Assembly: GCA_002081555.1 (NCBI GenBank)
Contig: KV921015.1
Location: 1 to 64,000 of the forward strand
Direction of reading: 5' to 3'
DNA: 64,000 bases
Origin: Protostelium mycophagum
Lineage: Eukaryota > Evosea > Variosea > Protosteliida > Protosteliaceae
The notes under the pieces are model-generated. The model was not told where the DNA came from. It did no database searches and worked only from the letters and a program-made list of their open reading frames with translations. Shown here piece after piece: positions 38,301-49,685 of this stretch. Numbering within the stretch: the stretch's first letter is position 1; each line of letters starts with the position of its first letter. The translations under genes and the position numbers were made by a program.

Positions 38301-41300
38301 GCTTCTCCAAGGGATTCGGGTTCTTGTGATCGTAATAGAATCTCATCTCGTATAACCATGCAAAGTCTTTCGTAGACTTGACGTTGTTGGCTATCAGCTT
38401 ACGTGTTACATCCCTAGCGATATTAAACCTTGTTCTCTCCCTTTCTCTTACCTCTGGTGGACTAACTCGGTGATCAGGTGTTCATATTTCTTCCTTCTTA
38501 TTGCCGGTAGATCAGCCATGATATTTCCTGCCAATATACTAACAGTATCCTCCACTGTCTTCAATGTCTGCTCTAATGGTCTTCCTTCGTTGAAAGCTGA
38601 TTCCACCGCAGCTGACCACAACATTTGTGCACTCAATGTGACCAATTGAGTTGGGTACTTATCAACCCATGTGAGATACTCATCCTTATCTCCTGGATTC
38701 AAGCTCTTCAGTTCATTGAAGGATTCCTCTAATATTCTAGCCAATGATAACTTCATCTGCTGTTCCACCTAATACTTATTATTTCTCTTCCTTCTGCATA
38801 TGATCATCACCTGTGTTAACCATTCGTTAATCTTCGGACCATCCTTGAGGCTTATAATAGGCTGAAAGCTGACCGACTCTCCTTCCTTAGAACTCATACC
38901 CACTATGCTTTTGTCCTCATCGGCCAGTTGTAGAGAGGATAATCCTGCAAACATCTTCTTGAGGTGCTTCTGGATCTTTACGATGTCTTTGCTGTTTCCG
39001 ATGATTTCGAGAAGATCCTCATCTCCGACGAAGTAGAATCTGGGGAATGCAGCTCTCTGTCTCTCTAAATACTCTCCTAATGCCTTCTGAATCTTGGCCA
39101 ATAGGTCCGATAATCTATCCAATGATCTCTGTAATCCTTCTATGTTGATCACCTCCAATATCAGCTGGGACTTGGAGACCTTCTTCATCAGATTAATAAA
39201 TTCAGTATTGATGCTCTTGAATCTAGAGGATTCTGTGGGAAGTAGAGCATTGATATCCGATGATCCTGAGAATATTCCCTCTAAATAGACCCATCTCCTC
39301 TGTACATCGATCCATACATCGAATATATCCCTTATTCTATTCAACTTCTCGTCCCATGATGATGCTTCCTCTTCAAACACCTTTTTCTGTGAATAGAAAT
39401 CTTCTTTATAGACGTACCTTATAGTAAGGAGATGATTTCATGGCTGTCAAACTGCTGGAATGTTCTGCGAGCTTATTGAATAGATCATCCCAACCTCTGA
39501 TCAATCTGCACTTGTTCTGGTATGGTACTAAATCTAATTCGAATGTCTGCCAGAATTCTCTGACTTGTTTGATGAATTCTTCGAGGGCTAATTCACCCTG
39601 TGCCATCAAGATAACCTCCTTGAATATCTCCTCGTGCTTGGCTAAATCAGAATCCCATATGTTTCCGAGGGTGAGATCGTGGTATATCCAAGATGCATTC
39701 AGTCTCCTTCTCAATTCCTTCCAATGTCTCTCTCTCAATGCTTCCGACTTCAAATCCATCACAATCGTATTGTACTTCAGATAGACCTTAATCATATTCT
39801 GAAGATGTGTAAATGCTGCGTATTGTCTCATCCTATTGGGTAGGTTCTTAAAGTTGTTCAATAAATCCTCCAATGTGTGTCTGATCTTTCTGGGCACAAT
39901 AGCAGTCCATGGTGTCTCCTTCAATGCTTCTATCGCCTTGTATGTCACTGCTAACTCATTCCACACTGATTGTAGATCGTGAATCTCCTCTTCTATGGGC
40001 TGTAATTGATTCTCCGTAGATGTCTGTGGAAGATCCAGTGCCTCCTTAGCCTTGTGTACCCTCTCATAATCTACTTTGAGTCTCTCTACTCTTCCTTGGA
40101 ATATTCTTAATGTATCTGTGGCGGTCTGGTACTTGATAGATCCTCCGAGTGGCTTCTGGGTAGACCATTCTGCTGAGAGGTCCTTTATCTTTCCCTCTAC
40201 GACTCCTTCCTCCTCCATGATCTTCTTCTGTAATGCTGGTATCTGTGATGCTAGAGATTCACTCTTTCTGTGTAAGATCTCGTTGAATGCTCCCCATTCT
40301 CCTTCTATCATCTCATAATGTAACCAATCACTCGGGAACTGGTATCTCTGTCTATTCAATAATTGCTCTCCATTACTGAATGTCTTTGTATCCTTCTCCC
40401 ATTCTTTCACATTCCTCTTCAATTCTTGGATCTGTATGATAAACAATACTGCCTCCTATTACCATTCACTTTATATCTCTCCTTCATATTCTTTACCTGT
40501 GCAGAGACTGAATCGACTGATAACTTCTCGAGTTCCTCCCTTGCTCTGGTAATGTTGGTCATAAAGATCTTCATACTCTCGTTCAGCTTCATTCCAAAGT
40601 TGGATATGAAATCTTTATGCCAGTAGTCGTATTTGTTATTCACACTAGCTTGCACTTGAGCGTAATCTATCACGATGGGACCGAAGATCTTCTGTGTATC
40701 CGAGTTGTCGAATGTTGTCCTCGCCTTCTTGATCTCTCCCAAGAGTTGCTGCCATTTTACGAGATTGTTTCCGAGTTTGGAATATACGGCATTGGCTTCC
40801 ATATCCCACAGTGCTTGGTATTGTAACCACACATTGACATACTTCTGTACTTGTTCTAATTTGTTCTCTATGATACCGTATGCCTTCTCTAGCATTCCCT
40901 TTGGTAATTTAGGTACCAACTCCAAGAAGGTTCTATTCAGTGATGTGTCCTTTCTGTGAGATAATCCTTCATCGTATCTAGATGATTGTATCCGTGGTAA
41001 TTGTGTTATGATCCCCAACCAATCATGGAGCTGTCCAACCCAATTCATTCTCGCTTCCTCCAATGGTGGTTCTAAGAACATCACCTAACTAAGTCACATT
41101 TGATCCTCTCGAGAAACTAAATATACCTGATTACGTATAACAATCTCGTGCTGTGATCTCTTCAGAGATGGCATATCAGCTGATGTTCCATTGTTATTTT
41201 CCTTTGGAGTCACCACAGATAATCTCCTGGTGATCTTCTTTGATGTGGTATCCTTATTCTCTGTCTCGAATAATCCCGCCCATCCTTCTATCAGATCCTT

Positions 41301-44234
41301 TAATCTATCCGTTAACAGTTCCTCCACTCGGTAATCTAGGTTATCCACCCATGTTGACAAGTTGGAATAATTTCCTAGGTTGAGCTCATCTATCGTATTC
41401 TGTAGTCTATCTATGATTCCACGGAATACTTCTGCTTTAAGTGGACACTCCTTCAATTGTTTCAATTCCACATCGATGCTCTCCATCTTCACAAGAACTT
41501 CTTCAACCTAGGAGAGAATCAATGTTGTGATGTCCCTCTAAATATACCTTGTTGCGAAGGTTCGTCACGGAATCAGAGAGACGCTTGACGTAAGGGTCCA
41601 ATTTGGACATTGACTTCCACTTCAACTTGAAACCCTCAGCGATTAAAATCTGAACCTCCCTCTTGTGTGCTGCGATTAAAGATGCAAATTGGGGTGTTAT
41701 CTTGGCGCAAGTTTGACTGTACGTTCTGATGGCTTCTTTGATTGATACTGCGTATGGATAAACTTGCTTAGCTCCGCTAGATATAATGATGATGGAGAAT
41801 GGTACTCTAAACCCAAGCCATTGTAGATTTCTGACCTATGCTCTATTATTCCATTGTTATTCATGTTGTATCACCTCTTTGAATAATGTGATAATCTGTG
41901 AGTCAAAGTTGATATCTAGATGGAGTCTCGCTCCTTTCTTCTCTATACTCAGCAATCTCCCCGATACTTCGAACGATCTACTCTCTGTATCCTTTGTCCA
42001 TTTCTCAAATATTTGATCTGTGTTGAGCTTTCTTCTGAATGAATCTCCGTCCTCCTTGAGTTTCTTTCCTTCTATATCCATCTCCCATTGCTTTCCAAGA
42101 ACATCCTCCACTCTCTGTATATACGTGTTCAATTGGTTTTCTAATTGTCTCGCCCAGATGATGGCTCCTGATACTGGGGGGAGATCCCGAAGATGAGACA
42201 TTGTGTAAGCCTCTGAGTTATTATACTTCATCTTGAATCTCTCATGAAGTGTAGCTATGTCGCTCTTCACTCGTTGTATCAATTGTGCTTGGTATTCCTG
42301 AATAGCTCCCTTGATCTGAAGGTAATCAGTATATCTTATCACTGATACTTTACTCACTCGAGGTCTCACAAATAGTGCATTGAATTTAGAAAACACTCTG
42401 AACATCTCCCCCGCATTCTTTGCAGTGGCAAGTTTATCTCTCAGAGTAGAAGTGATGTGTGATTCTACTCTGTCTATACGTGTGTCGTATCTCTTGACGA
42501 GATTATCCCATAATTCCCCTCCTTCTTTTGACAGATTGAGTACCTGGATGTGTGTTATTACTGATGGATGATGATTATATATACCTCCTTGTCTACAATA
42601 TCTTGATAAGCTTCATCTATTTCTTTCACCGCATCAATCTCTCCGTTTGCTGGTAATATCCTGGTAACAACAGATCTCAGCTCATTATGCTGCTTCCTCA
42701 TCTTCCTGATGCTATTGATACGATCTTGTAGAGGCTTGTTGTCTATGGCTAATCTTATGGGGATCTTCTCTTGATTCCTCCTCTTTGCGAGATCCCTAAA
42801 GACCTCTCTGAATTGATCGAATTGTTCGTCCCATTCCTTGAAGACTCTCCTACAATCTGAGGTTATACTGTCGAATGTCTCATAGTCCAAGCTGAGCAAT
42901 CTCTTCCTCTGTAATATAGTGAGGACCTTCTGGGATAGATCACGTGAGACAGCCTCCAATAATCTCAAGTATCTAGGGATTGGATAACCGGATGATTTGG
43001 AGCTCCTCTTCAGGTGGGAGAATATATGCACGATTGCCCCTGGTAACTTGTCGATCTCCGTTGCCGTAAGTAAATCGTTCATTGGAAAATCTCTGATCAA
43101 GTTCCTGTAGCTCAGTACTTTCTCCATAGACTTTTTCAGTCCGATTGTGTCAGAGTCGAAGGCTGCTGTAGTGATAAACCTCTTTGCTTGCTTCAATATG
43201 TTGAGGGTTATCTCTGCTTCGGGTGTCTTCAATTGTTCATCGATCCGTTTTAATTCAGCCTCTAATTCTAACCAGAACTTGATCTCCTGTTTTATATTAA
43301 CTAAACACTTTACATTTTATCAATCGACCTGCATGGTATCTCCACTAGAAGATGCCTTATCTATTCTCTCTAATTTTGTGACCTTCTGAATATCCCTAAT
43401 CCATATATTCACCCCACTCTGAAGGCTGTTCAAAAAGTCTTCAGACTTCAAATCACCAAGATCTTCTGGGCGGAGTGTACGACCTGCAACTATCAATATC
43501 TTTCGATATGAGACCAGCGTCATTCACCAGCTGTTTCAGCAATTTTGGCTGCGTGAACGATCTGTGGATGGAAGTGTAACGTCACATTGTCGATTTGAAT
43601 ATTCTGTTTGCAGTTGTAAAGCGAGAGCTCTAGCTCAGACATTTTCTGAGAGACGGCACCCATACTGACACCTACAAATTTCAGAAGAGGTCATCTCCGA
43701 GTGGCCTACCAGTTTGGTCAACAGAATCTTGTGATCTCTTCACAAATGACCGAAAAAAAGGGCCCAGTCCGTTGTGAAGATAATTATACATGGACTCGTA
43801 AGGGGTAGTATCGCCCAGATTTAAAATTTGTAACTGACTTCCAACACTCTTTCCTGCCTCTAAGACCCCCTCGGTCTTCTTTAAGAACGCTATTCCGCTC
43901 ACTTGTTGGCCAGTGTAAACAACTTCCAACAGCATTTGAAATTGAATCTCATCTCCCTCTGTAGATTTTAAGGCAAACAGATTCTTTCAGACCCACCTTT
44001 GGAGATCTTCTGAAGGAGAAGCACAGGAGTTTGTGGATCACTAATGAACCTTGATAATTGCGTATTTCCAGCTGTGCTGGATAATATATTGGAGATATCC
44101 CCTTGTACTTTGGGTGTATCGACGTCAAGGAGTGTAGGTACAACTCTCTCCAGATATTGTCTTAAACTGGAAACGTCAAGCAGAGCGACATCCTCTCTTC
44201 TGAGGACCTCTCCTGCTTCCTCTTCTCCGTCCAT
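29396..44234 (-). CDS. dhcA: Cytoplasmic dynein heavy chain
   Basis: This is the minus-end-directed microtubule motor. The ATG at 44232-44234 gives [20 protein letters not shown]; the frame is also open upstream, but without an ATG. The long N-terminal tail and linker cover about 44.2-38.4 kb. AAA1 carries the main P-loop GPAGTGKTE (38128-38154), followed by AAA2 GPSGSGKS (about 37174-37197), AAA3 GPPGSGKT (about 36013-36038) and AAA4 GVSGGGKT (about 34990-35015). All four are complete, as in cytoplasmic dynein 1. The stalk coiled coil and microtubule-binding domain lie at about 34.1-33.2 kb (for example [19 protein letters not shown]). AAA5-AAA6 and the C-terminal domain follow, ending [20 protein letters not shown] and PAIIAWST*. 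The span, 14.8 kb with about 20 short introns, fits a protein of about 4,600 residues, normal for the family. It looks like DYNC1H1/dhcA rather than an axonemal or IFT dynein, based on the C-terminal domain, the four intact P-loops and closeness to cytoplasmic sequences. It is head-to-head with PDCD2. Confidence 0.93.
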
Positions 44235-44320
44235 CCTGCCTTTTGTGGGGAGAAACAACAAAAATTCTCCTTCTCAATGAAATGCGACCAAGATCACATC
44301 ATCAGGCTCAAGACATCAAA
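44235..44320. promoter_or_regulatory. 86-bp shared promoter gap between dynein and PDCD2
   Basis: The ATGs of the dynein heavy chain (minus, 44234) and PDCD2 (plus, 44321) are separated by 86 bp, so transcription of both must begin here or nearby. No TATA box is obvious. The gap contains a palindrome-like GAGAAGGAGAATTTTTG stretch when read on the minus strand. The role is inferred from the geometry only. Confidence 0.5.
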
Positions 44321-45720
44321 ATGAGCGATAAAGTGGTATATCTCGGTTTTGCAGAGCCCCATGAGCTAGACCCTATCTTGGACTTTCCTGATGGTTGCAA
44401 CGGAAAGATTGGTGGTAAACCTGTATGCTGCTTCTTTGTTCCCTTTATTTGAACATCCTCAGGTTTGGTTAGACCCACAAAGATTACCTTCAATTGAGAG
44501 AATCACATGCACTCAATGCAGTAGACCCATGTCTTTACTTCTTCAGGTAAGACTTGATCTAATCATTCAGATCTTAACAACAGCAAGATATATGCTCCTC
44601 ATGACTCTTTTGATCGGGCATTCCATCGAACTATATACGTTTTTTGTTGTGACAAAGGAGAGTGTCACAAATCTGGATTTGAAGGCAGGTAAGCTGTGAC
44701 AATAACATCGAGTGAGTTTTCAATTCTTTACAGATATGCCGTATTACGGTCTCAACTCAGAGAAGAGAATCAATTCTACCGTCGCATAGAAAATGAGGAG
44801 ATCAAAGGATGGGAAGCAATTCCAGAGAGAAAAGGTACATCAATTTCATCTTATGCCATGATGACACCACACAGCTTCCCCACTTTGTGACATTTGCGGT
44901 GCTTCTGGGAGTAAAGTTTGTGGACAATGTAAGGTGGCAAAATATTGCAGTAAAGAGCATCAAGCATATGATTGGAAGAATGGTGGGGCGATTCGAACGA
45001 TACTGACTCACTAAGATAGGACACAAATCGAATTGCCAAAGTGGAACCTCAGACACTGGACGAACGCCCTTCAAACTATTTTCAGAATTCGAACTTGTGA
45101 CAGAATTGGAGGAAGATAAAGTGAGCAAGATTTGTAGATGAGATAATTGATATCAACAAGCAAGTGACTCATGATATTACCGACGAGGAAATTGCTGCGA
45201 AAATACAAGAAGCAGAGGAAGAGGGAGATAAAGAGATCGATGAGACATATTTTGGTATGAAGGCTGATAAATTTGCTCTCAATTTTCAAAAAGTCGTCAA
45301 ACCGTACCCAGATCAATGCCTACGGTATGAAAGGTGATATCACTTGTCGTAATCAACTTAGATACTATGGTTGGGATGGTGCCCGTCCTTTAGCACTCAG
45401 TGAATCAGGTGCGACATCAGTAGAGAAGGTGGGACATGAAAATACATAATTCGATTGATTGTTTAGGTTGGTGTGTGCAAATATTGTGGTGGTAAGAGAC
45501 ATGCTGAATTTCAGGTAAACCATGCTACATTCATTCATCCTCAATATATTAGATTCTCCCACAACTCTTGAACCACCTCAAATTAGACTCCAAAAATGAG
45601 GAATCTGTAGACTGGGGCATATTGACCATCTATACTTGTGAAGAAAGTTGCGACCATGTGCACACAGAGAATGATTGTTACCTCTCAGAGTATCTCTTCC
45701 GTGACAATTTTCTTGAATAA
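44321..45720 (+). CDS. PDCD2: Programmed cell death protein 2 (PDCD2) with MYND zinc finger
   Basis: PDCD2 is a dedicated chaperone of ribosomal protein uS5 and assists small-subunit assembly in other eukaryotes. The N-terminal motif VYLGFAEPHELDP..KIGGKPVWLDP is typical. It is followed by a zinc-binding CTQCSRPMSLLLQIYAP segment, a second pair (CCDKGECHKSG), VLRSQLREENQFY, a MYND finger (CDICGASGSKVCGQCKVAKY, then CSKEHQAYDW), and the C-terminal PDCD2_C domain (QCLRYYGWDGARPLAL, VCKYCGGKRHAEFQILPQLL). The end is YLFRDNFLE* at 45718-45720, immediately overlapped by an AATAAA poly(A) signal. About eight introns of 35-60 bp. The length, about 350 residues, is normal. All zinc-ligand Cys/His positions appear to be present. 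Confidence 0.93.
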
Positions 45721-45854
45721 AGAGGGAGTTTTATTTGTTTCGTCATTGTAGATAAATAAATGGTCAAAACACCACCAGAAATCTTGCGTCATTTTTCTCT
45801 GAATTCCACAACCAAATTCTCGATCACCAGCACTTCACCAACCACAGAATCGTC

Positions 45855-46463
45855 ATGCTAAGATCTCCTAATCGTCTCACGTCACCAAGCTTATCTTCAA
45901 TAGAAGAGGACACGAAAGCAGAGCTAAAAATGCACAAGTTGGCCAACAGAAACGCGCAATGGTTGGCTTCTCCCGGTATGTGGGGTGTCTATCTCTTCTG
46001 TGTAGTGGCAATCCGCTGCATCCTGGAGTTATTCTTGTCTTCAAACCTTGCCTGGACCGCTTGGAATATCGTACACGCCACCGTGAGGCACCCAAATGTC
46101 TCAATTTATTCTAAAGTTCTCAGGCCACCTTCTTCGCCCTTCATTGGGTGAAAGGCGCCCCATTTTCAACAGAAGGCACACATATTGGCGAGTCGAAATA
46201 TCACAGACTTACTTTATGGGAACAAATCGATGGTGGCGTCCAATACACTCCTGCCAGAAAATTTCTCACATTCATTGCCATCCTAGTGTGAGTCTACTGA
46301 GTCTTGTGGTTAGACTGAGCTGAATAGTTTTGCCATCACGTTGCACTACACCAGCTATAATCCTCTCACCTTCTTAATCAATACGACTGCTTTCGCTGTG
46401 ATCTTTATCGCCAAGCAGCCGTTTATGGCGAAGGTCAGACTCTTTGGGATTAATTCAGACTAA
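45855..46463 (+). CDS. ORMDL: ORM1-like sphingolipid regulator (ORMDL)
   Basis: This ER membrane protein binds and restrains serine palmitoyltransferase, the first enzyme of sphingolipid synthesis. The family signature is clear: NRNAQWLASPGMWGVYLFCV, FFALHWVKGAPF, LTLWEQIDGGVQYTPARKF, VRLFGIN. Two introns interrupt it (after IVHAT and after FIAIL). The product is about 176 residues, longer than animal ORMDL (about 153) because of a Ser-rich N-terminal extension (MLRSPNRLTSPSLSSIEED). Such an extension is phosphorylated in yeast Orm1/2 to release inhibition; whether that happens here is inference. The gene lies tail-to-tail with the minus-strand gene at 46548, 84 bp away. Confidence 0.93.
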
Positions 46464-46547
46464 GTATTGATAAACGAAGAAATCATTTTATAAATAAGTT
46501 GTCGCGATAATTCGCAGTCAGCAGGATAGATTACAACGCTCTCAGGA

Positions 46548-47694
46548 CTACTCGTCAGGAATGAGCGTGGGGACTTTCAGATGTCCATGCTTCCTCTTGA
46601 ATTGTATCAGCTCTTGATATCTCACTATCCATAAATCGTGGTTCCTCTTTGCCCTCCCACTGAGAGATAGAACATAAGGTGTGCTCAATATCTCTTGCTC
46701 TGCCACAGCTAATTGCCCTGGGCTCAGTATATCACCCTCCTTCCCGGGCTTGCTCTTGTGTTGTTTTGACCATACAAAGCCTATCAAATCTAGCAGTCTG
46801 ATTCTGTACTCTGGTAACTCTCCAGATTTTTTGTCCTGCCTCTGAGTACACATCCATGAGGATAATTGATTTCGTCTCATTTTCTTGTTATTGAGAACTG
46901 CCACTACTTCAGCCGATATTGTAAAAGCTTTAATTTACCGAGGTGTGGTGCGTCAGAAGGCCTTTCTATATCAGAGGGAAGTGTCATGATTGGTCCAATC
47001 TTATTTGGAACACAACCGGTTGATGTCTTCGAATTGAAGGCAATGATGTTGATCGCTTGTTTCAAAAGTTCTGATCTTTTCCAGTGAGATAAGTATTCTG
47101 CGAGTAAGCACACACCTCTCTGGACTGAGTACACCCTTTCTCATGTCACCAATCTGTTCATTCAGCCATTGTACATCGTCTGCTGAAGGGTACAGAGCAC
47201 AACTTAAGGTCTTCCTGACGTTGTTGTACCTTCTCATCCAATCTGAGCCCTCAGAGACGGGGGAGATTGGTAATAGTGTTGATTCAGTATTGTCGGTTGT
47301 ATACAGTCCTGTGGCTGGAAAGCCGCCAGCGAAGGAACCATCTGAGGCAAAGGCTTCTGTTGAGGTCGGCACTGGATCAGCTTCTTGTGGGTGAAATGGT
47401 CTATTGTTCTGCTCAGCGACGACAAGGGGTGTTGGTTGTGGGTGCAACATCTTGGGCTTCTTGGCAATCCTCTCTTCATCGCTACTCCCGTGAAACTCTT
47501 CTTCGCCACTCGAGATGGGAATGTACCTGCCATCTGTTCGTTTCCGTGGATCCCCAGAACCCTCGCTCAACATGAGAAGCTAGGTGATGTCAGTGGCGAG
47601 GAAAGATCAAGTCTGGCACCAAACTGACCTGATAGCTGACAACCTCGCTCAGTGCATCGTCTCTTTGCTCCACCTTTGTTTGTTGTCCAGACAT
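46548..47694 (-). CDS. Stand-alone helicase-associated (HA) domain protein
   Basis: The ATG at 47692-47694 gives MSGQQTKVEQRDDALSEVVS. The N-terminal half is hydrophilic, with a basic, Ser-rich patch (SGEEEFHGSSDEER, AKKPKM) that could be a nuclear signal. The C-terminal half resembles PF03457 helicase-associated repeats: one repeat ends LSSWMCTQRQDKKSGELP..RIRLLDLIGFVW, and a second begins DLWIVRYQELIQFKRKHGHL but stops at VPTLIPDE*, after only its first helix pair. Introns are short (one at about 46903-46934 restores PHLVVAVLNNKK). No helicase motor is present. HA repeats are found singly in several protists and may bind nucleic acid (family knowledge). The C-terminal repeat looks truncated relative to the usual 60-70 residues. 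Confidence 0.6.
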
Positions 47695-47724
47695 GTTGTA
47701 TCAAGCTGAGGTTTGTTAGTTGGA

Positions 47725-47946
47725 ATGTCTACAACTATGGACTTCTCACCCGAGAGGCAATCTCTTGTGATGATAATGCAATTCCAACTGTTGAACCAGA
47801 AGATTTCAGAGGTAGGTAATAACACTCCCCAATTTCGAGTTCTTTGTGCTCTTCGCTGCTGTATGGTTTCAAAGCCAGGAATCGAGGGGTTCCCAAGAAT
47901 TAGGAAATTGGAATTTTGTCCTCGGACGACTTTCCGAAATTCCTAA
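47725..47946 (+). CDS. Hypothetical small open frame, small-Tim-like first segment
   Basis: The ATG at 47725 gives MSTTMDFSPERQSLVMIMQF, then QLLNQKISE, which is reminiscent of the N-terminal helix of small Tim (Tim8/Tim13) intermembrane-space chaperones. The frame continues with CALRCCMVSKPG, containing one CX3C, but the second CX3C expected in that family is not found before the stop at 47944-47946. A GTAGGT donor at 47812 could instead end a first exon there. It diverges from the HA gene by 30 bp. It is either a broken gene, a gene with a missed exon, or chance. Confidence 0.25.
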   Translation: MSTTMDFSPERQSLVMIMQFQLLNQKISEVGNNTPQFRVLCALRCCMVSKPGIEGFPRIRKLEFCPRTTFRNS

Positions 47947-48004
47947 CAGTCCAACGTGGGTTTCCGTCAAGTCCTCGAGGAAAAAATCCTGGTCCGTTTC
48001 GGAT

Positions 48005-48096
48005 TTTTCCGGGTCAATTCAATTTCCCTTAGACAGAAAACTGGATTCTTTCTACAATCAATTTCTGGTAGGGGGAAATTGAATTGACCTGGAAAA
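48005..48096. repeat. Inverted repeat, 24-bp arms, 44-bp loop
   Basis: The arm at 48005-48028 and the arm at 48073-48096 are reverse complements except for one base (CCGGG against CCTGG), as in TCAATTCAATTTCCC / GGGAAATTGAATTGA. The transcript of either strand would fold into a strong hairpin. Nearby (47880-47935) there is a weaker pairing of AGGAAATT with AATTTCGGAA-type words. It is not near a coding 3' end in an obvious terminator position. It may be a fold-back (MITE-like) remnant or a small hairpin RNA locus. Confidence 0.8.
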
Positions 48097-48155
48097 AACG
48101 ACATTTGGTTGCAAGGAATTAAAAAGTTAATTTAGGTTTTGGATTGGGTAGAACT

Positions 48156-48578
48156 TTATATAGTCACAGGTTTAGTGTTGTTGGATGATGTTATTGGGGA
48201 GTTCGGCGTTGTTCTGCTTGTGTACAGAGGCTTGTGGGGGGAAGTAAGTGGATGGGTTTGCCTTGGAGCTGCTCTCATGAGGTTCAGCTCTTCTCTTGGC
48301 CTCCTCTCCAGCAGCTTTCCAAATTCCTTTGCCTGCTCGAGCTTCTGATCAGCATTCTCGCCCAGAACAAGTTCCTGATGCCTGTTAGAAAACTGTTCAT
48401 AAATACAATCAGTTTCGTACCTTGGCCTTCTCAGCGATGTTAGCAACAGTCTCCTTGGCTTGCTCCACAGTAGTCTTTGCGGACTCGGCGGCAGAATCAG
48501 TGGCCTCTTTGGTCTTCTCAGCCTTCTCTTCTACTTTCTCTGGTTGAAAATGCAAAAAAATACGGAAAATATACCCAT
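48156..48578 (-). CDS. Small LEA-like, Lys/Glu/Ala-rich helical protein
   Basis: The ATG at 48576-48578 is followed after one extra base by a 39-bp intron (donor GTATATTTTC, acceptor TCAACCAG). The next exon reads MEKVEEKAEKTKEATDSAAE, then SAKTTVEQAKETVANIAEKA. The 11-residue periodicity of Ala, Lys and Glu resembles group 3 LEA and other amphipathic-helix proteins linked to desiccation or membrane protection. A second intron (donor GTACGAAAC) leads to a final exon whose frame is uncertain. One acceptor gives ELVLGENADQKLEQAKEFGK and a stop at 48156; another reading gives GEEAKRRAEPHESSSKANP and a stop at 48172. The length would be about 110-130 residues. No signal peptide. A role in cyst or spore dormancy is inference. 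Confidence 0.5.
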
Positions 48579-49685
48579 GTTGTGAATTGGTTCAGTATTT
48601 CTTTTCTTGTATGGTGAATCCATGCTCTGTTATCTTTCTTTATGAAAATTGTGGGTATATCTGTTGTGATATCGTAATTCTGTGTTCTGTGCTTGATTTC
48701 TATGTGTATTTTTATCCGCATTCTGGTTTCCTTTGAGCCTGGGTATCCAAAGGAAACATTGGCTTGCAAAAGGAAAACGACACCCAACTTTGACAGATGA
48801 TTCAGTACACAAATCAATATGGGAGCTGATGCCTCAACCCCTCGTGCACAATAACGCAGCCGCCAACTTACGTACAAAAATAATAACAGAGAAATTATGC
48901 ACAAACCTATGAACCAAACACAACAGCAACACAAACGGCACAACGACGATACACTCTGACACGGAAAAACGCAACCCCGCCAAAAGACGTCGGTTCCACC
49001 CAACATAGATACAGACCCACATATGACCCAACCGATACACCGGTCGCCCTCCCCCCACCCATACCCTGGAGGCCCACCCACACAAACCACCAGATCCCCC
49101 CTCACCTGATCACTATGATGATCTACCATCCCCTGAACATACAAGATCATCAAACAAGAGAGTCCCAAGACCACGAAAACGTTTCATTGAAGAGATCCAA
49201 TCGACCCACGACACCACCAACAAACAAATAAGTACGCAGAGTCCCAAATGACTGACAAGATATTTTCCATACATATAGAAGAATACAATGACACATAGAG
49301 GCATGAACCGACAATCACCAATACTTTACCCTGAGCCGGGGTAACGGCTAGGCCCAGAGGCCACGCAGGCCAGTTGTAAAACAGGCCAACTTGCGGCTGA
49401 ATTAACGAGTAAACGAGTAAAGCGTTGTGTAAGGATGGCTGCTTTGAAGTATAAGGATAGTTTGATATTAAGCTGCGGCTGCATCCCGTTGTTAAATCCT
49501 GACTTGTTCATTTGAGGTGACGCTATTTTTAGAGGCAACCTGACCCGGGTATCCAAAAGGATTGTTTATGTCCACACCACTAAGATGTGTTGGCAATCAA
49601 GTTTACCGTGGAGAATGATTACAATATAGGTAAAATATTGTGGCTTCACATCACAAAGGAGAATTCGCTACGCTCATGTAAGGTA
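48579..49685. other. Gene-poor, A/C-skewed segment flanked by near-identical 14-mers
   Basis: Within this stretch, about 48840-49320 is strongly A+C rich on the plus strand and so poor in stops that long frames appear in several readings of both strands. None has a start, splice pattern or domain that I trust. The word GGGTATCCAAAGGA at 48741-48754 recurs as GGGTATCCAAAAGGA at 49547-49561, bracketing about 790 bp. This could be a target-site duplication around an old insertion, but no terminal inverted repeats or transposase were seen. Confidence 0.4.

Noticed and set aside
48518-49174. 218-codon membrane-like open frame on the minus strand
   Set aside because: It is open because the plus strand is A/C-skewed and poor in stops; it overlaps the LEA-like gene in another frame and has no family resemblance.
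48840-49250. Several long Pro/Thr-rich frames on the plus strand, about 75-115 codons
   Set aside because: Three overlapping frames are open at once because of base composition; none has an ATG or splice signals.
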